Shown piece by piece: positions 26,871 to 35,945 of a stretch of DNA of 64,000 bases; positions within the stretch are counted from its first letter, which is position 1, and each line of letters opens with the position of its first letter. The position numbers were made by a program, and so were the translations under genes. Origin of the DNA: Paenalicyclobacillus mengziensis (GTDB taxonomy: Bacteria; Bacillota; Bacilli; Alicyclobacillales; Alicyclobacillaceae); assembly GCF_017298635.1 (NCBI RefSeq), contig NZ_CP071182.1:1240001-1304000 (forward strand). Direction: 5' to 3'. The notes beneath the pieces were generated by a model, which did not search any database, was not told the DNA's origin, and saw only the letters and a list, made by a program, of their open reading frames with translations.

Positions 26871-27332
26871 TTATGCTTGAATATCCTTTTGCTTACGCCT
26901 TTCGTGCATTGACGAGAACGGCTCTTGCAACTGAATGTCTTGTTGCTTTTGCTGTGAAACATCGACAACTGGATATGCCCTCTTTCCGCAGGTGCACCAT
27001 ATAGATGGATACTTATCCTCGGAAATGTGAATCTCACCGCACTCGCATTTATAGCGCGGTGCTCGAATAACTTGAACGATGGTTTTCGCATCAGGGACGA
27101 ATAAATGGGTCAGGGTACCTGGCGACCATTTCTTTGAGCGCACTTGAATCTCCCCTTGATGGCGTGAAAACGTAACTGGCACAATGGTTCCGTCAAAGTC
27201 TTTACACTGTCTAACACCTCCGAAGTGACGGATGACCTTTCGTCTGGATGTTGCCTCAATCATATGCACAAATGTCGTCCCTGAATCTGAGCGACCGATA
27301 ATTTCCCACCAACGTAAACGCTGTACATTCAT
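26871..27332 (-). CDS. hypothetical protein with a four-cysteine zinc ribbon
   Basis: 153 aa from the ATG at 27332 (GGGGCGAGAAGAG upstream). The middle is basic and beta-rich; around residue 110 is CECGEIHISEDKYPSIWCTC, a CxC-x15-CxC pattern that probably binds zinc. The C-terminus is Gln/Lys-rich. I do not recognise the family. It is transcribed toward the sulfur operon but lies more than 300 bp from it, so co-regulation is not implied. Confidence 0.65.
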   Translation of the reverse strand: MNVQRLRWWEIIGRSDSGTTFVHMIEATSRRKVIRHFGGVRQCKDFDGTIVPVTFSRHQGEIQVRSKKWSPGTLTHLFVPDAKTIVQVIRAPRYKCECGEIHISEDKYPSIWCTCGKRAYPVVDVSQQKQQDIQLQEPFSSMHERRKQKDIQA

Positions 27333-27591
27333 CTCTTCTCGCCCCTTTGTTTTACCTACACACTTAGACGTGAAAGGGTGTACATTTGTCACAATCAAAG
27401 TGCCGGGAAATAGTGGTGAAATTGAACAACAAGGTAGTTTTCAGTATCAGTGGGAATAGAACGCATTGAAGGTCCTGAGGTTTTCCAATCTTCCAAGGCA
27501 TCTTCGGACATCGTGAGGGCATCTAAACTTGGTCAACAAATGTGATACTCTAAATGAGTGCTGAATCTGCAAGAAGGGAACGAGTTTATTC

Positions 27592-28416
27592 GTGAATCAG
27601 TCCTACTCCACTGCTCGACATCGAGGAACACACCTTTTCAGCAAGGTTCCAGAAATCACAATTTACTTCTGGATAATTAAATTACTGACGACCGCCATGG
27701 GTGAATCGACATCCGACTATCTCGTTTATCACATCAACCCTTATGTTGCGGTGGTTCTTGGTTTCGTCGGCTTCGTGGTAGCACTGTTTTTACAGTTTAC
27801 CGTCCACAAATACATCGCATGGATCTACTGGCTTTTCGTTCTCATGGTCGCGATTTTTGGTACGATGGTCGCTGATGTGACGCATGTGGTTTTAGGAGTA
27901 CCGTACTACGCCTCTACGGCGGCGTTTGCCATCATACTGACCGTGGTGTTTACGACTTGGTACAAGGTAGAGGGGACGTTGTCCATTCACAGCATCCAGA
28001 CCCGGCGGCGAGAAGTGTTCTATTGGGCGACTGTGCTGGCCACGTTCGCGATGGGCACGGCAACGGGAGATATGACAGCAACGACGTTTCATCTGGGCTA
28101 TTTGCCTTCTGGAATTCTGTTTATCGTTCTCTTCCTGCTCCCAGGAGTCGGCTATTTTCTGTTTCGTTTGAACCCCATCTTTGCATTCTGGTTTGCCTAC
28201 GTGATGACCCGACCACTCGGAGCATCTTTTGCAGATTGGTTCGGAAAGCCGAAGAGTATCACGGGTTTGGGATACGGCGATGGGATTGTTGCGGCAGTGT
28301 TGACTGTGCTGATTGTAATTTTCGTGGGATATTTAACTATCAGCAAAAGAGACACCAATCATGACGTGGCAATACGTACACGTACAAAGACGAGTTCAAT
28401 CAGCCATAAATTATGA
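27592..28416 (+). CDS. COG4705-type membrane protein with DUF347 repeats
   Basis: 274 aa, about seven membrane helices. It contains four related segments (KLLTTAMGESTSDYL, GTMVADVTHVVLG, AMGTATGDMTA and TRPLGASFADWFGKP), the pattern of the DUF347 repeat in COG4705 proteins. Their function is not established; they are often annotated as membrane-anchored proteins and some genomes link them to metal stress. GTG start with AAGGGA upstream. Monocistronic. Confidence 0.85.
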   Translation: MNQSYSTARHRGTHLFSKVPEITIYFWIIKLLTTAMGESTSDYLVYHINPYVAVVLGFVGFVVALFLQFTVHKYIAWIYWLFVLMVAIFGTMVADVTHVVLGVPYYASTAAFAIILTVVFTTWYKVEGTLSIHSIQTRRREVFYWATVLATFAMGTATGDMTATTFHLGYLPSGILFIVLFLLPGVGYFLFRLNPIFAFWFAYVMTRPLGASFADWFGKPKSITGLGYGDGIVAAVLTVLIVIFVGYLTISKRDTNHDVAIRTRTKTSSISHKL

Positions 28417-28514
28417 CACACTGGCAATCCTGACTTCCAAAATGACATTGTGATAGGGTGCTTTTAGACTTGCACTCGTAGCTTCCACGGCTGTTGACAA
28501 TGGTATCGTTTGGG

Positions 28515-28552
28515 AAAACGTCCATCGTATCATTCGATACGATGGACGTTTT
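28515..28552. terminator. perfect 17-bp hairpin, bidirectional terminator
   Basis: Arms AAAACGTCCATCGTATC and GATACGATGGACGTTTT around the loop ATTC. It can end both the plus-strand DUF347 gene and the minus-strand small gene at 28571-28738. Confidence 0.8.
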
Positions 28553-28570
28553 CGCCTTGTTGTTCACCTG

Positions 28571-28738
28571 CTATTGGCTTAGTCCTTCATCCGTCACCAT
28601 CGGTTGGATTTCATTGGTGGTTCCTTTCGCTTTTTTGTTGCCTACGTTGTTTTGTTCTTCAAGCTCCTTCAACTGTTTCATGACGGTCGGCGACTGTATC
28701 ATGTGACTGTTGGTTTGGTTTGTCTGCTTCGCATCCAT
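28571..28738 (-). CDS. small hydrophilic protein, unknown, 55 aa
   Basis: ATG at 28738 with an excellent TAGGAGGGGG site 10 nt upstream; the stop at 28571 is followed at once by a strong terminator. The protein starts MDAKQTNQTNSHMIQSPTVM and continues with a helical Lys/Glu/Asn-rich middle, with no cysteine and no membrane segment. The Gln/Asn-rich start recalls small spore proteins, but no SASP motif is present. Family not recognised. Confidence 0.65.
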   Translation of the reverse strand: MDAKQTNQTNSHMIQSPTVMKQLKELEEQNNVGNKKAKGTTNEIQPMVTDEGLSQ

Positions 28739-28887
28739 TTATCAAACGCCCCCTCCTAAAGTTGACTTAGGACACAATTAAGATGAGCCATCTATGACAC
28801 CTTTATCCGTTGTTCGGTGAGCACTACAGGGTCAATTTTATTCCGGCGGTAACACGAACGCTGTGATCTTGCTCAAACTGCATATAT

Positions 28888-30717
28888 GTGTGTTTTCAAA
28901 TCCAGAAAGTTGAAATCTTTGATGAGCAGGCGAAAACGGCTTATGATAAAAGCGAAGGGGGCAAATGCGTGGGAGCTAGTGACACTATAGAAGGCGGAAT
29001 TTCAAAACATTGGTTTTCTCCAAAACTTGGGCTGCATACGCGTTTGACGAGAATCCTTCCAGAGCCATTGGTGCTTCTTTTGTATGCATTGGTGATTGGA
29101 CTAGTCGGCGGATACGGAGCAGTAGGGTTTCGAAAGTTGATTGTCGTTTTTAAGGGTTTGTTCTTTGGGATTGTAAAGGGCCAGTTGTCTGTGCTCGGTA
29201 AGGCTGATGTCTTTCTATTGCCTGTAGTCGGGTTGTTCATTGTCAGCCTGATTGTTAAGCAGTTTGCACCCGAGGCAAAGGGTCACGGTGTACCAGAAGT
29301 CATGGCAGCCATTGCGGAACAAGGAAGTATCATCCGGCCAAGGGTTGTGATTGTGAAAGCTATCGCATCGGCACTGTGTATTGGGTCAGGTGGTTCAGTG
29401 GGCCGGGAAGGTCCCATTGTTCAGATAGGATCGGCGTTTGGTTCGACATTCGGACAGTACCTCGGGTTACCAGAAAGACACTTGCGACTGATGGTTGCAT
29501 GTGGCGCAGGTGCTGGTATTGCTGCCACGTTTAATGCACCGATTGGCGGTGTCATGTTCGCCACAGAAGTGATTCTTGGTAGCTTTGCATTGCAGAACTT
29601 TACGGCCATTGTCATCTCCAGCGTCGTCAGTGCTGCAGTTGGTAGAATTTACCTCGGAGATCATCCTTCCTTTCCAATGCCGACCTACCATGTAGGGCAT
29701 TTTAGCATGTACTGGATGTACGTTATTATTGGCTTGGCTGCTGGTGTCTGGGGGTTCCTTTATATTCGCATCCTCTACAAGATTGAGGACTGGTTTGAGG
29801 ACCGTAAATGGCCCTTCTGGACAAAAGCCCTGTTTGGTGGTGCTCTGGTTGGCCTGATTGGTATTTGGTTTCCTCAAGTTTTTGGCGTGGGATACACATG
29901 GGTAGACCAGGCACTCACCAACCATATGGCATTAAACTTACTCTTAGCCCTGCTGGTCCTAAAACTGCTGGCAACATCTATCACAATTGCGGCTGGTGGG
30001 TCAGGTGGAGTGTTCTCCCCTGGCTTGTACCAAGGTTCGATGCTTGGTGGCGCGATTGGCGTCTTGATGTCGATTCTTTTCCCGCATAGTGGTATCAGTC
30101 CTGGCGCGATGGCGGCAATGGCCATGGCTGGTGTATTTGCAGGCAGTGCACAGGCACCAGTTACTTCCATCATGATGCTGTTTGAAATGACAGGTGACTA
30201 CAACCTGATTCTGCCGCTCATGATTACGTCGGTCCTCGCGGCAACAGTGACAAGTACTCTGTCTAAAGATACCATCTATACCTTGAAACTCGTTCGACGC
30301 GGTCTTGACATTGCCCGCCTTAGACATCCAGACCGAATGAAGGCAGTCTATGTTGGCGAAGCGGTGGCTAAGGAACACATGACTCTTCGAAGCAATATGA
30401 CCATTGAGCAGGCTTGGGAGCGGTTTTCAGAAACCAAGGAATGGTTTGCACAGATTCGCACCGAACAAGGTGTTCTCTTAGGTTCGGTTGCCCGTGCCCA
30501 AGTTCTTGAAGCAATCAATAACGAACGCAGCAACGATGTCATTGCGACTCTGTTACCAGACAAGGTACATAGGATTCAGGAACGAGCGACACTTGGTGAC
30601 GCTCTCGCAGAGATGAACCGCCACGGTGTGACGTATTTGTTGGTTTGTCGCGGTGACATTCCAATCGGTGTGGTCGGGAGCTCTGATATTATTCACGCCT
30701 ATAAGAGTATGGAGTAA
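28888..30717 (+). CDS. ClC-family chloride channel/transporter with C-terminal CBS pair
   Basis: Up to 609 aa. The ClC selectivity motifs are present: GSGGSVGREGPIVQIG (GREGP), the GxFxP-like GSGGVFSPGLYQG and a late hydrophobic helix. After about residue 470 two CBS-like segments follow (EHMTLRSNMTIEQAWERFS and ERATLGDALAEMNRHGVTYL), which bind nucleotides and gate some ClC proteins. It probably exchanges chloride for protons, useful for acid resistance. The GTG at 28888 lacks a ribosome site; a GTG at 28969 has GAAGGGGG 7 nt upstream and may be the true start (582 aa). Confidence 0.92.
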   Translation: MCFQIQKVEIFDEQAKTAYDKSEGGKCVGASDTIEGGISKHWFSPKLGLHTRLTRILPEPLVLLLYALVIGLVGGYGAVGFRKLIVVFKGLFFGIVKGQLSVLGKADVFLLPVVGLFIVSLIVKQFAPEAKGHGVPEVMAAIAEQGSIIRPRVVIVKAIASALCIGSGGSVGREGPIVQIGSAFGSTFGQYLGLPERHLRLMVACGAGAGIAATFNAPIGGVMFATEVILGSFALQNFTAIVISSVVSAAVGRIYLGDHPSFPMPTYHVGHFSMYWMYVIIGLAAGVWGFLYIRILYKIEDWFEDRKWPFWTKALFGGALVGLIGIWFPQVFGVGYTWVDQALTNHMALNLLLALLVLKLLATSITIAAGGSGGVFSPGLYQGSMLGGAIGVLMSILFPHSGISPGAMAAMAMAGVFAGSAQAPVTSIMMLFEMTGDYNLILPLMITSVLAATVTSTLSKDTIYTLKLVRRGLDIARLRHPDRMKAVYVGEAVAKEHMTLRSNMTIEQAWERFSETKEWFAQIRTEQGVLLGSVARAQVLEAINNERSNDVIATLLPDKVHRIQERATLGDALAEMNRHGVTYLLVCRGDIPIGVVGSSDIIHAYKSME

Positions 30718-30773
30718 TGATATAAGACTGTTTCTTGACTCTATCAAGCGCGACGGTAAAGACCGTTTGTCTC

Positions 30774-30806
30774 GCGGTAGGCACGTTGGTGTCTACCGCT
30801 TTGTTT
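30774..30806 (+). terminator. terminator after the ClC gene
   Basis: GCGGTAG...CTACCGC stem with a 12-nt loop, followed by TTTGTTT. Confidence 0.6.
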
Positions 30807-30895
30807 CGTTCTGTCAGGTCTTTTCGCTTGCTATACGCGGAGTAACCGTATAAGTCTCGTCGACAAGAGTTACCGTATGAACTGAGGTGAACACG

Positions 30896-31561
30896 GTGAA
30901 TCATATCTGGATAGGTTGTCTGATTGTCGTCGCAGGTACTGTTTTGTTACGCTTTGCTGGCCGGAGGTCTGTGTCACAGATGACATTCGGTTCTCTGATG
31001 GTGATGTTGATGCTCGGGACAATTTTCGCAGGACCGGTCACACAAGAGAGTCCTTTGTGGACTCTTATCGTCGTCATTTCGATGATCATCACGCTTGTCA
31101 TTTTGGAGTGGTTGCAGCTACGCTTTCGGGCGCTTGAACGCTTTCTGTCAGGCGAGGCGGTTGTCGTCATTCACAACGGAGAGCTGAACGTCAAAAATCT
31201 ACGGCGACTACGGCTTACGGTCAGTAAACTCGAGATGAGGTTGAGGCAACATGGCATCAAACACATCTCCGATGTAAAGATGGCAAGCGTTGAGGTAAAT
31301 GGTGAACTTGGGTATGAACTAAAGCCGCAGATGGAGCCGCTTACAGTCGGCGAGTTTCAGCGCATGATGAAAACTCTGATTCCGGAAATGATGAACGCAG
31401 CACAACAAACGAGGAACGCTGGAACACAAATTTGGAAATCTCAGAATGACTCTCTCCTGGCCGATTCACATCAGTCATCGTCTGCCAATGTCTTCGATGA
31501 ATTACGTCCACTTGAGGCAACAAAACCCGAGCATCGTATTCCTGAAACAACACACGATTAG
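30896..31561 (+). CDS. DUF421/YetF-type membrane protein
   Basis: 221 aa. Three N-terminal helices (IWIGCLIVVAGTVLLRFAG, GSLMVMLMLGTIFAG, LWTLIVVISMIITLVILEWL) precede a cytoplasmic domain containing GEAVVVIHNGELNVKNLRRL, the usual DUF421 signature. B. subtilis relatives such as YetF are made around sporulation, but no activity is proven. GTG 30896 has GAGGTG upstream; GTG 30887 is an alternative. The C-terminal 60 residues are variable and hydrophilic. Confidence 0.85.
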   Translation: MNHIWIGCLIVVAGTVLLRFAGRRSVSQMTFGSLMVMLMLGTIFAGPVTQESPLWTLIVVISMIITLVILEWLQLRFRALERFLSGEAVVVIHNGELNVKNLRRLRLTVSKLEMRLRQHGIKHISDVKMASVEVNGELGYELKPQMEPLTVGEFQRMMKTLIPEMMNAAQQTRNAGTQIWKSQNDSLLADSHQSSSANVFDELRPLEATKPEHRIPETTHD

Positions 31562-31615
31562 CACTTTGTTTCGAGTATGAACATATTTAAGTTTGAACAT
31601 CATCATCAAAAGTAA

Positions 31616-31653
31616 ATGACATAACAAGGCCATAGATGGTCTCATTATGTCAT
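31616..31653. terminator. terminator between the DUF421 and SHOCT genes
   Basis: ATGACATAA and TTATGTCAT arms with an inner GGCC/GGTC pairing, followed by GTTTT. Placed between convergent genes, it could serve both. Confidence 0.65.
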
Positions 31654-31682
31654 GTTTTCGGGACACGCTATACAACGATGAG

Positions 31683-31949
31683 TTAGTCTTTGAGGTGCTT
31701 TTTCATTGCCAGAAATGTTTCGGTATCGATCTCGCCGCGAGCGTAGCGTTCCTTAAGAATTTCCTCCGCATTTGTCGATGGTGCTTTTGGCCCCTGATGG
31801 TCCCTATCCCATTTTGCTCCGTAGGGTCTGTGGCCTGCGCGGTTTACCAGAGAAATGACGAGGTAAATGACGGCTACCAATATTACGATCCACAGCAGCA
31901 TGAAAATCCACCCTCCAGCGAAACCAAAGCCTCGATAACCGTACATCAT
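31683..31949 (-). CDS. SHOCT-domain small membrane protein
   Basis: 88 aa. A glycine/aromatic start (MMYGYRGFGFAGG) leads into one membrane helix (IFMLLWIVILVAVIYLVISL), a short linker, and the SHOCT motif at the end (AEEILKERYARGEIDTETFL). SHOCT modules are common at the end of small membrane proteins and may mediate oligomer formation. Function unknown. Confidence 0.85.
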   Translation of the reverse strand: MMYGYRGFGFAGGWIFMLLWIVILVAVIYLVISLVNRAGHRPYGAKWDRDHQGPKAPSTNAEEILKERYARGEIDTETFLAMKKHLKD

Positions 31950-32296
31950 TGTTGGTCACCTCAGATATAAAGCATGTGTTCATCTCTGTTATAGCGCGAA
32001 TATGTGAAGAAAGGATGCAGACCGTGTGACGAATTTGCAAATGTCAAATTTTTGGGCATCGCCGCAAGAGCGATTTACTTTGCTTTCTGACTTTGTATTT
32101 TGCAGAAGACCAGGTCCCACTTGACAGTTCGCTTCTGACTAAACGATAATATACCCCATAAGGTATATAATATGGAGAATGGGAACCTTGCCGCGGGTTC
32201 CCTAATCAAGTATCTGAAAGCCTCATTGGCCGGTCGATTGAGGTCTTGCTCAACCGAATCAGAGCTAACGGAGCGCCATCTTAGGAGGAGAGTGCC
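31950..32296. other. intergenic region with the cstR promoter/operator
   Basis: No gene is seen. The SHOCT promoter (minus) lies at the left; the cstR operator is at 32151-32166. A 110-nt leader separates the operator from cstR. Confidence 0.5.
32151..32166. promoter_or_regulatory. candidate CstR operator upstream of cstR
   Basis: ATACC-CCATAA-GGTAT, matching the CsoR-family operator style of short GC-rich half sites within AT-rich ends. It implies autoregulation. Confidence 0.7.
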
Positions 32297-32563
32297 ATGC
32301 AGTATGATGATTCGGCAAAACACCGCCTGCGGCGTATCGAAGGACAAGTTCGTGGTGTCTTAAACATGATGGAACAGGAGCAGACATGCCAGGACGTTGT
32401 CACACAGTTGTCAGCGATTCGATCTGCGCTGGATAGGGTTACCTTGTATGTGATTGGTCAGAATGTCGAGCAGTGCCTGCGTGAAGAGATACAGAAACCT
32501 GACGGTGGACTCACTGATGAAGTCCTAAAAGACGCCATTGCCCTGTTTATGAAGAGCCGGTAA
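32297..32563 (+). CDS. cstR: CstR-type persulfide-sensing repressor (CsoR family)
   Basis: 88 aa, all-helical CsoR/RcnR family. The Cys residues are Cys31 (TCQDVV) and Cys60 (NVEQCLRE). Copper-sensing CsoR has a His four residues before the second Cys; here that position is Asn56, as in the sulfide/persulfide sensor CstR, whose paired cysteines are also numbered 31 and 60. Persulfide forms an interprotein di- to tetrasulfide link and releases DNA. The ATG follows TTAGGAGGAG. The surrounding genes all handle sulfane sulfur, which supports the call. Confidence 0.87.
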   Translation: MQYDDSAKHRLRRIEGQVRGVLNMMEQEQTCQDVVTQLSAIRSALDRVTLYVIGQNVEQCLREEIQKPDGGLTDEVLKDAIALFMKSR

Positions 32564-32955
32564 AAGTTTGAGGCACATGGATGTCCACATAGACATGATG
32601 GTTTTAGAGATCAGTCGTGGTCCAGGCTCTTTCACCCTCCCGCTTACTCTAAATGACGGAGCGGGGGGAGTTTGCTCTCCCCCCCGACGGATTGCAGGAT
32701 ATTTTGTATTGGTCTGCCTGTCCACTTCGTCGTCCCCGGAACCGTTACTTAAATGCGCACAGGCTTTGTAAACAGATTGCACCGTGGTGCCTTGCATCCC
32801 AACCAGTTAACATACCTTGGTGGACCTCCTTGACGTACTCAGCAATCTTAATACCATACCCCGTATGGTATAAGAGGACTATATAAATTGGTCCCTTTCA
32901 ACCTCGTGCAGGTGTGATCGCACGTTTAACATTTGACACGAGGGAGGGCTTACAG
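32564..32955. other. intergenic region between cstR and the CoA-disulfide reductase gene
   Basis: Holds a GC-rich hairpin (CGGGGGGAG...CTCTCCCCCC, 32662-32686) that may end cstR transcription, and the second CstR operator (32856-32871). No gene seen. Confidence 0.5.
32856..32871. promoter_or_regulatory. candidate CstR operator upstream of the CoA-disulfide reductase gene
   Basis: ATACC-CCGTAT-GGTAT. It is embedded in a longer imperfect palindrome from ATACCAT (32851) to ATGGTAT (32871). Confidence 0.72.
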
Positions 32956-34677
32956 ATGACAATCAAAGAGCCAAGCAAAAAAATCGTTATTGTCGGTGGA
33001 GTCGCCTTGGGCGCTGGAGCTGCGGCGAAAGCGCGCAGAATGGACGAGAACGCAGAAATCATTATGATTGAGCGCGGGCCTTATGTCTCTTTTGCAAATT
33101 GCGGACTGCCATATTACCTGGGAGACGAGATCACTGATCGTGATGCGTTACTTTTAAATACGCCGGAATCACTGAAAAGCCGTTTTAATATCGACGTTCG
33201 CGTGCTCGAAGAAGCTGTGGAACTCGACCGCGCGAAAAAATTATTGACTGTGCGCAAGGTTGACTCTGGCGAACAGTATCAACTGCCTTATGACAAGCTC
33301 GTTTTGGCAATGGGCGCTAAACCTATCATTCCACCACTTCCCGGTATCGGACTGAGCGGTGTGTTCAGCCTGCGGACAGTACCAGACGTGGACCAAATCA
33401 AAGCATGGGTTTCAAGTCAGAACGCGAAGCGGGCCGTCGTCATTGGTGCAGGCTTTATCGGACTGGAGACGGTGGAAAACCTAGCTTCCATCGGTGTAGA
33501 GGTGACCCTGGTCGAAAAGGCACCGCAGGTGCTGCCACCATTCGATCCAGAAATGACTGCACTAGCCCTGAGAGAGCTCGACAAGATGGGAGCTGAAGTC
33601 ATTCTCGGAGACGGGATTGCTTCGTTCGAGGGTGTGAACAGAGCTACCACAGTAACCCTTGAGAGCGGCCGTAAGCTTGAAGCCGATATGTTTTTACTTG
33701 GAATTGGCGTTCGACCGGAGAATGGACTCGCGAAGCAAGCAGGTCTTGAACTCGGGACTGCGGGCGCGTTACAAGTCAACGAGTACTTACAGACAAGCGA
33801 CCCAGATATCTACAGTGGTGGCGATATGGCTGAAATTATTCATCTTGTAGACGGGCAGCGACGCTGGATTCCGCTGGCTGGCCCAGCAAACAAACAAGGT
33901 CGAGTGATTGGTGTCAACGTGTGCGGGGGGCAGGAGAAATTCCTTGGTGCCCAGGGAACTTCGATTGTCCGGGTAGGAAAGGCAACCCTGGCTACCACTG
34001 GATTTGCCGAAAAAACAGCGCGTGCTCTTGGCTTAAATTTCTTCACATCGTACAACACCGCTGGGCACCATGCGGGGTATTATCCAGGTGCGAAAGATAT
34101 GACCATTAAACTGATGGTCGAGAACCCTTCGGGTCGACTGCTTGGTGCAGAAGTTGCCGGGCGAGAAGGTGTAGATAAACGGGTAGATGTACTCGCAACG
34201 GCGATTGCGGCGCACATGACTGTTTCTGACATTGCTGCACTTGATTTGGCATACGCACCACCATTTTCGGCAGCCAAGGATCCCGTCATCATGGCCGCCA
34301 TGGCCGCAGAAAACGTGCAACATGGTGTCATAGACGTTGTCCATAGCATTGACGATTTGCCTGCTGAGGATGTCAACGTGCTTGATGTGAGAAGAGACGA
34401 TGAAGTGATAGAAGGTATGCTTCCTGGCGCGATAAACATTCCGCTTGATGAATTAAGGGACCGCGTTGGTGAACTTGACGCAAGTAAACATTGGATTGTG
34501 TATTGCCGAAGTGGGCAGAGGAGTTATTTTGCCACGCAACTGCTGAAGCGAGTCGGTTTTCCTCATGTGTACAATCTGAGCGGTGGATACATCGTACAAG
34601 AGATGAAACAAGAGGTCCTATCCCGGCAACAACAAGACGAGGCAGGTCATTCGAAAGAACATGTCGCTGCTCGATAA
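32956..34677 (+). CDS. CoA-disulfide reductase/polysulfide reductase with C-terminal rhodanese
   Basis: 573 aa from the ATG at 32956 (GAGGGAGGG upstream; an in-frame GTG lies at 32914). Residues 1-450 are a FAD/NAD(P)H disulfide oxidoreductase with the FAD motif IVIVGGVALGAGAA, the single redox Cys49 in SFANCGLPYY, the NAD motif VVIGAGFIGLETV and the second FAD motif YSGGDMAE. Residues 465-560 are a rhodanese with Cys517 in CRSGQRS. Such fusions reduce CoA disulfide, CoA persulfide or polysulfide to thiols and sulfide. The CstR operator just upstream makes it a sulfane-sulfur detoxification gene. Confidence 0.92.
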   Translation: MTIKEPSKKIVIVGGVALGAGAAAKARRMDENAEIIMIERGPYVSFANCGLPYYLGDEITDRDALLLNTPESLKSRFNIDVRVLEEAVELDRAKKLLTVRKVDSGEQYQLPYDKLVLAMGAKPIIPPLPGIGLSGVFSLRTVPDVDQIKAWVSSQNAKRAVVIGAGFIGLETVENLASIGVEVTLVEKAPQVLPPFDPEMTALALRELDKMGAEVILGDGIASFEGVNRATTVTLESGRKLEADMFLLGIGVRPENGLAKQAGLELGTAGALQVNEYLQTSDPDIYSGGDMAEIIHLVDGQRRWIPLAGPANKQGRVIGVNVCGGQEKFLGAQGTSIVRVGKATLATTGFAEKTARALGLNFFTSYNTAGHHAGYYPGAKDMTIKLMVENPSGRLLGAEVAGREGVDKRVDVLATAIAAHMTVSDIAALDLAYAPPFSAAKDPVIMAAMAAENVQHGVIDVVHSIDDLPAEDVNVLDVRRDDEVIEGMLPGAINIPLDELRDRVGELDASKHWIVYCRSGQRSYFATQLLKRVGFPHVYNLSGGYIVQEMKQEVLSRQQQDEAGHSKEHVAAR

Positions 34678-34813
34678 AACTTTTTCAGTCGACCCGGTGT
34701 GACCGTGAGGTTCGACAGGCCAGGTTCGACGGGCCAGCATCGGTGGGCCTGGTCCGGTCGTTCGGGCTGACTGGTGCGACCATGGCCCCCGAAGTTTTGG
34801 CTGAAACAGACTT

Positions 34814-35059
34814 TCAATGGTGAATCCCTTGGCTGTCCCCTCCATTCGAAGGGTGCGCCAGGGGATTTTTAGTTAGGTGGTTCAGGTGTGTCATGATGAC
34901 ACCGGCTACCGTAATCAGGGCCGCAATTCCATTTGCAATTGAATCGACTTGTTGGCTGGTGATGACATCCACTCCGAAAGCCTGAAGAATCAGCTTGACA
35001 GCCCCGAGAAGCGCGATGAGTAGTGTGGTGAGGTTGCGATTTTGTACGGCTATCACCAT
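34814..35059 (-). CDS. holin-like small membrane protein
   Basis: 81 aa. Two hydrophobic helices (TTLLIALLGAVKLILQAFG and IANGIAALITVAGVIMTHL) with a polar turn between and a charged tail fit the plan of small phage holins, and the sequence feels close to that group. No endolysin or other phage gene is near, so it may be a domesticated or orphan gene. ATG with AGGAGG upstream on the minus strand. Confidence 0.6.
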   Translation of the reverse strand: MVIAVQNRNLTTLLIALLGAVKLILQAFGVDVITSQQVDSIANGIAALITVAGVIMTHLNHLTKNPLAHPSNGGDSQGIHH

Positions 35060-35405
35060 TCGTGCCTCCTTTCGTGGTTTCAGATGGCGTTGTCTGCAGT
35101 CACGTTAGATTTTTGCGCCTGCCTGAGTAAATGTTTCAAATCAAAAAAAAGGTTCAACGCGGATTTTTAGAGACATGAAAATCGACGAGCGGCTTGGTAT
35201 AGCCGTGAAAACGCTATTTGCTCTCGGAAGTAAGCGATTACACCGACGAAGGCAGGGATTGATGACGGACATGGCCAGAATATAATGGAGGTGCAAGGTG
35301 GCAGTCACTCCTTTGAGGGTTCGTTGGTGATGTGGATGCGAACAACCACACCCTCAACCTGCCTTCGCTTGCAACGCAGCTCTGGCTTACCTGGAGGGTC
35401 CTTTA
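35060..35405. other. intergenic region with a sigma-A-like promoter
   Basis: No gene. TTGATG-N16-TATAAT at 35257-35284 faces the next gene. An inverted repeat TTGAGGGT...ACCCTCAA (about 35313-35358) lies in the leader. Confidence 0.5.
35257..35284 (+). promoter_or_regulatory. sigma-A-like promoter
   Basis: TTGATG, 16-bp spacer, TATAAT, 122 bp upstream of the gene at 35406. Confidence 0.6.
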
Positions 35406-35705
35406 ATGACAAACATCTTCACTAATGGCGACACACAGATTGGTTGTGAAGAGGACAATCTCGTTGTTCAGTGCCAGGGCACCACGACATGTGTGCCGGT
35501 ATCACAATTGGAAAGTGTAGCCGAATTGTCTCCCTGCTCAACGTTTGGGAAATACCTCGATTTGCGTGTTGTCGCATTGAAGTCTACGGGGGGCGGAATG
35601 GTTTTGATTCCGGTCTCAAAAGAAGGCGCACATACGGTTTTGAAAGGGATACAACAGTGGCGGTTGCGCTGTGCCTATAACCGTGAAACTAGCTCTAGCA
35701 TCTAA
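35406..35705 (+). CDS. hypothetical protein, 99 aa
   Basis: A soluble, beta-rich small protein with four cysteines (CEED, VQCQGTTTC, SPCSTFG) and no membrane segment. The ATG is 5 nt after GGAGGG, and a promoter precedes it, so it is very likely a gene. No family recognised. Confidence 0.65.
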   Translation: MTNIFTNGDTQIGCEEDNLVVQCQGTTTCVPVSQLESVAELSPCSTFGKYLDLRVVALKSTGGGMVLIPVSKEGAHTVLKGIQQWRLRCAYNRETSSSI

Positions 35706-35945
35706 GCATGCCAAGAGGGTTTTTCTAAAGACGTAAAATTCCATGGCCTATTCTCTTCATTTTGAGGCGGCATCGAGCCGCCTTTTCCGACGATCTCGCT
35801 CCCGATGATCTCGCTCATGCTTTGCTTGGACGAAAACCTGATACGTGTCATACGCCACTTTTATCCGGACTCGGGCGAGTATCGTGCCCCTGTCCGGTTT
35901 GGTCTAATATACTGTATCATCTCGGTTGGAAGGGGGGAATGAAAG

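Noticed and set aside
26669..27091. 140-aa minus-strand frame
   Set aside because: It overlaps the better supported zinc-ribbon gene in another frame and has no ribosome site.
34814..35059. A prophage remnant around the holin-like gene
   Set aside because: No endolysin, structural or integrase gene is nearby; one small membrane protein is not enough.
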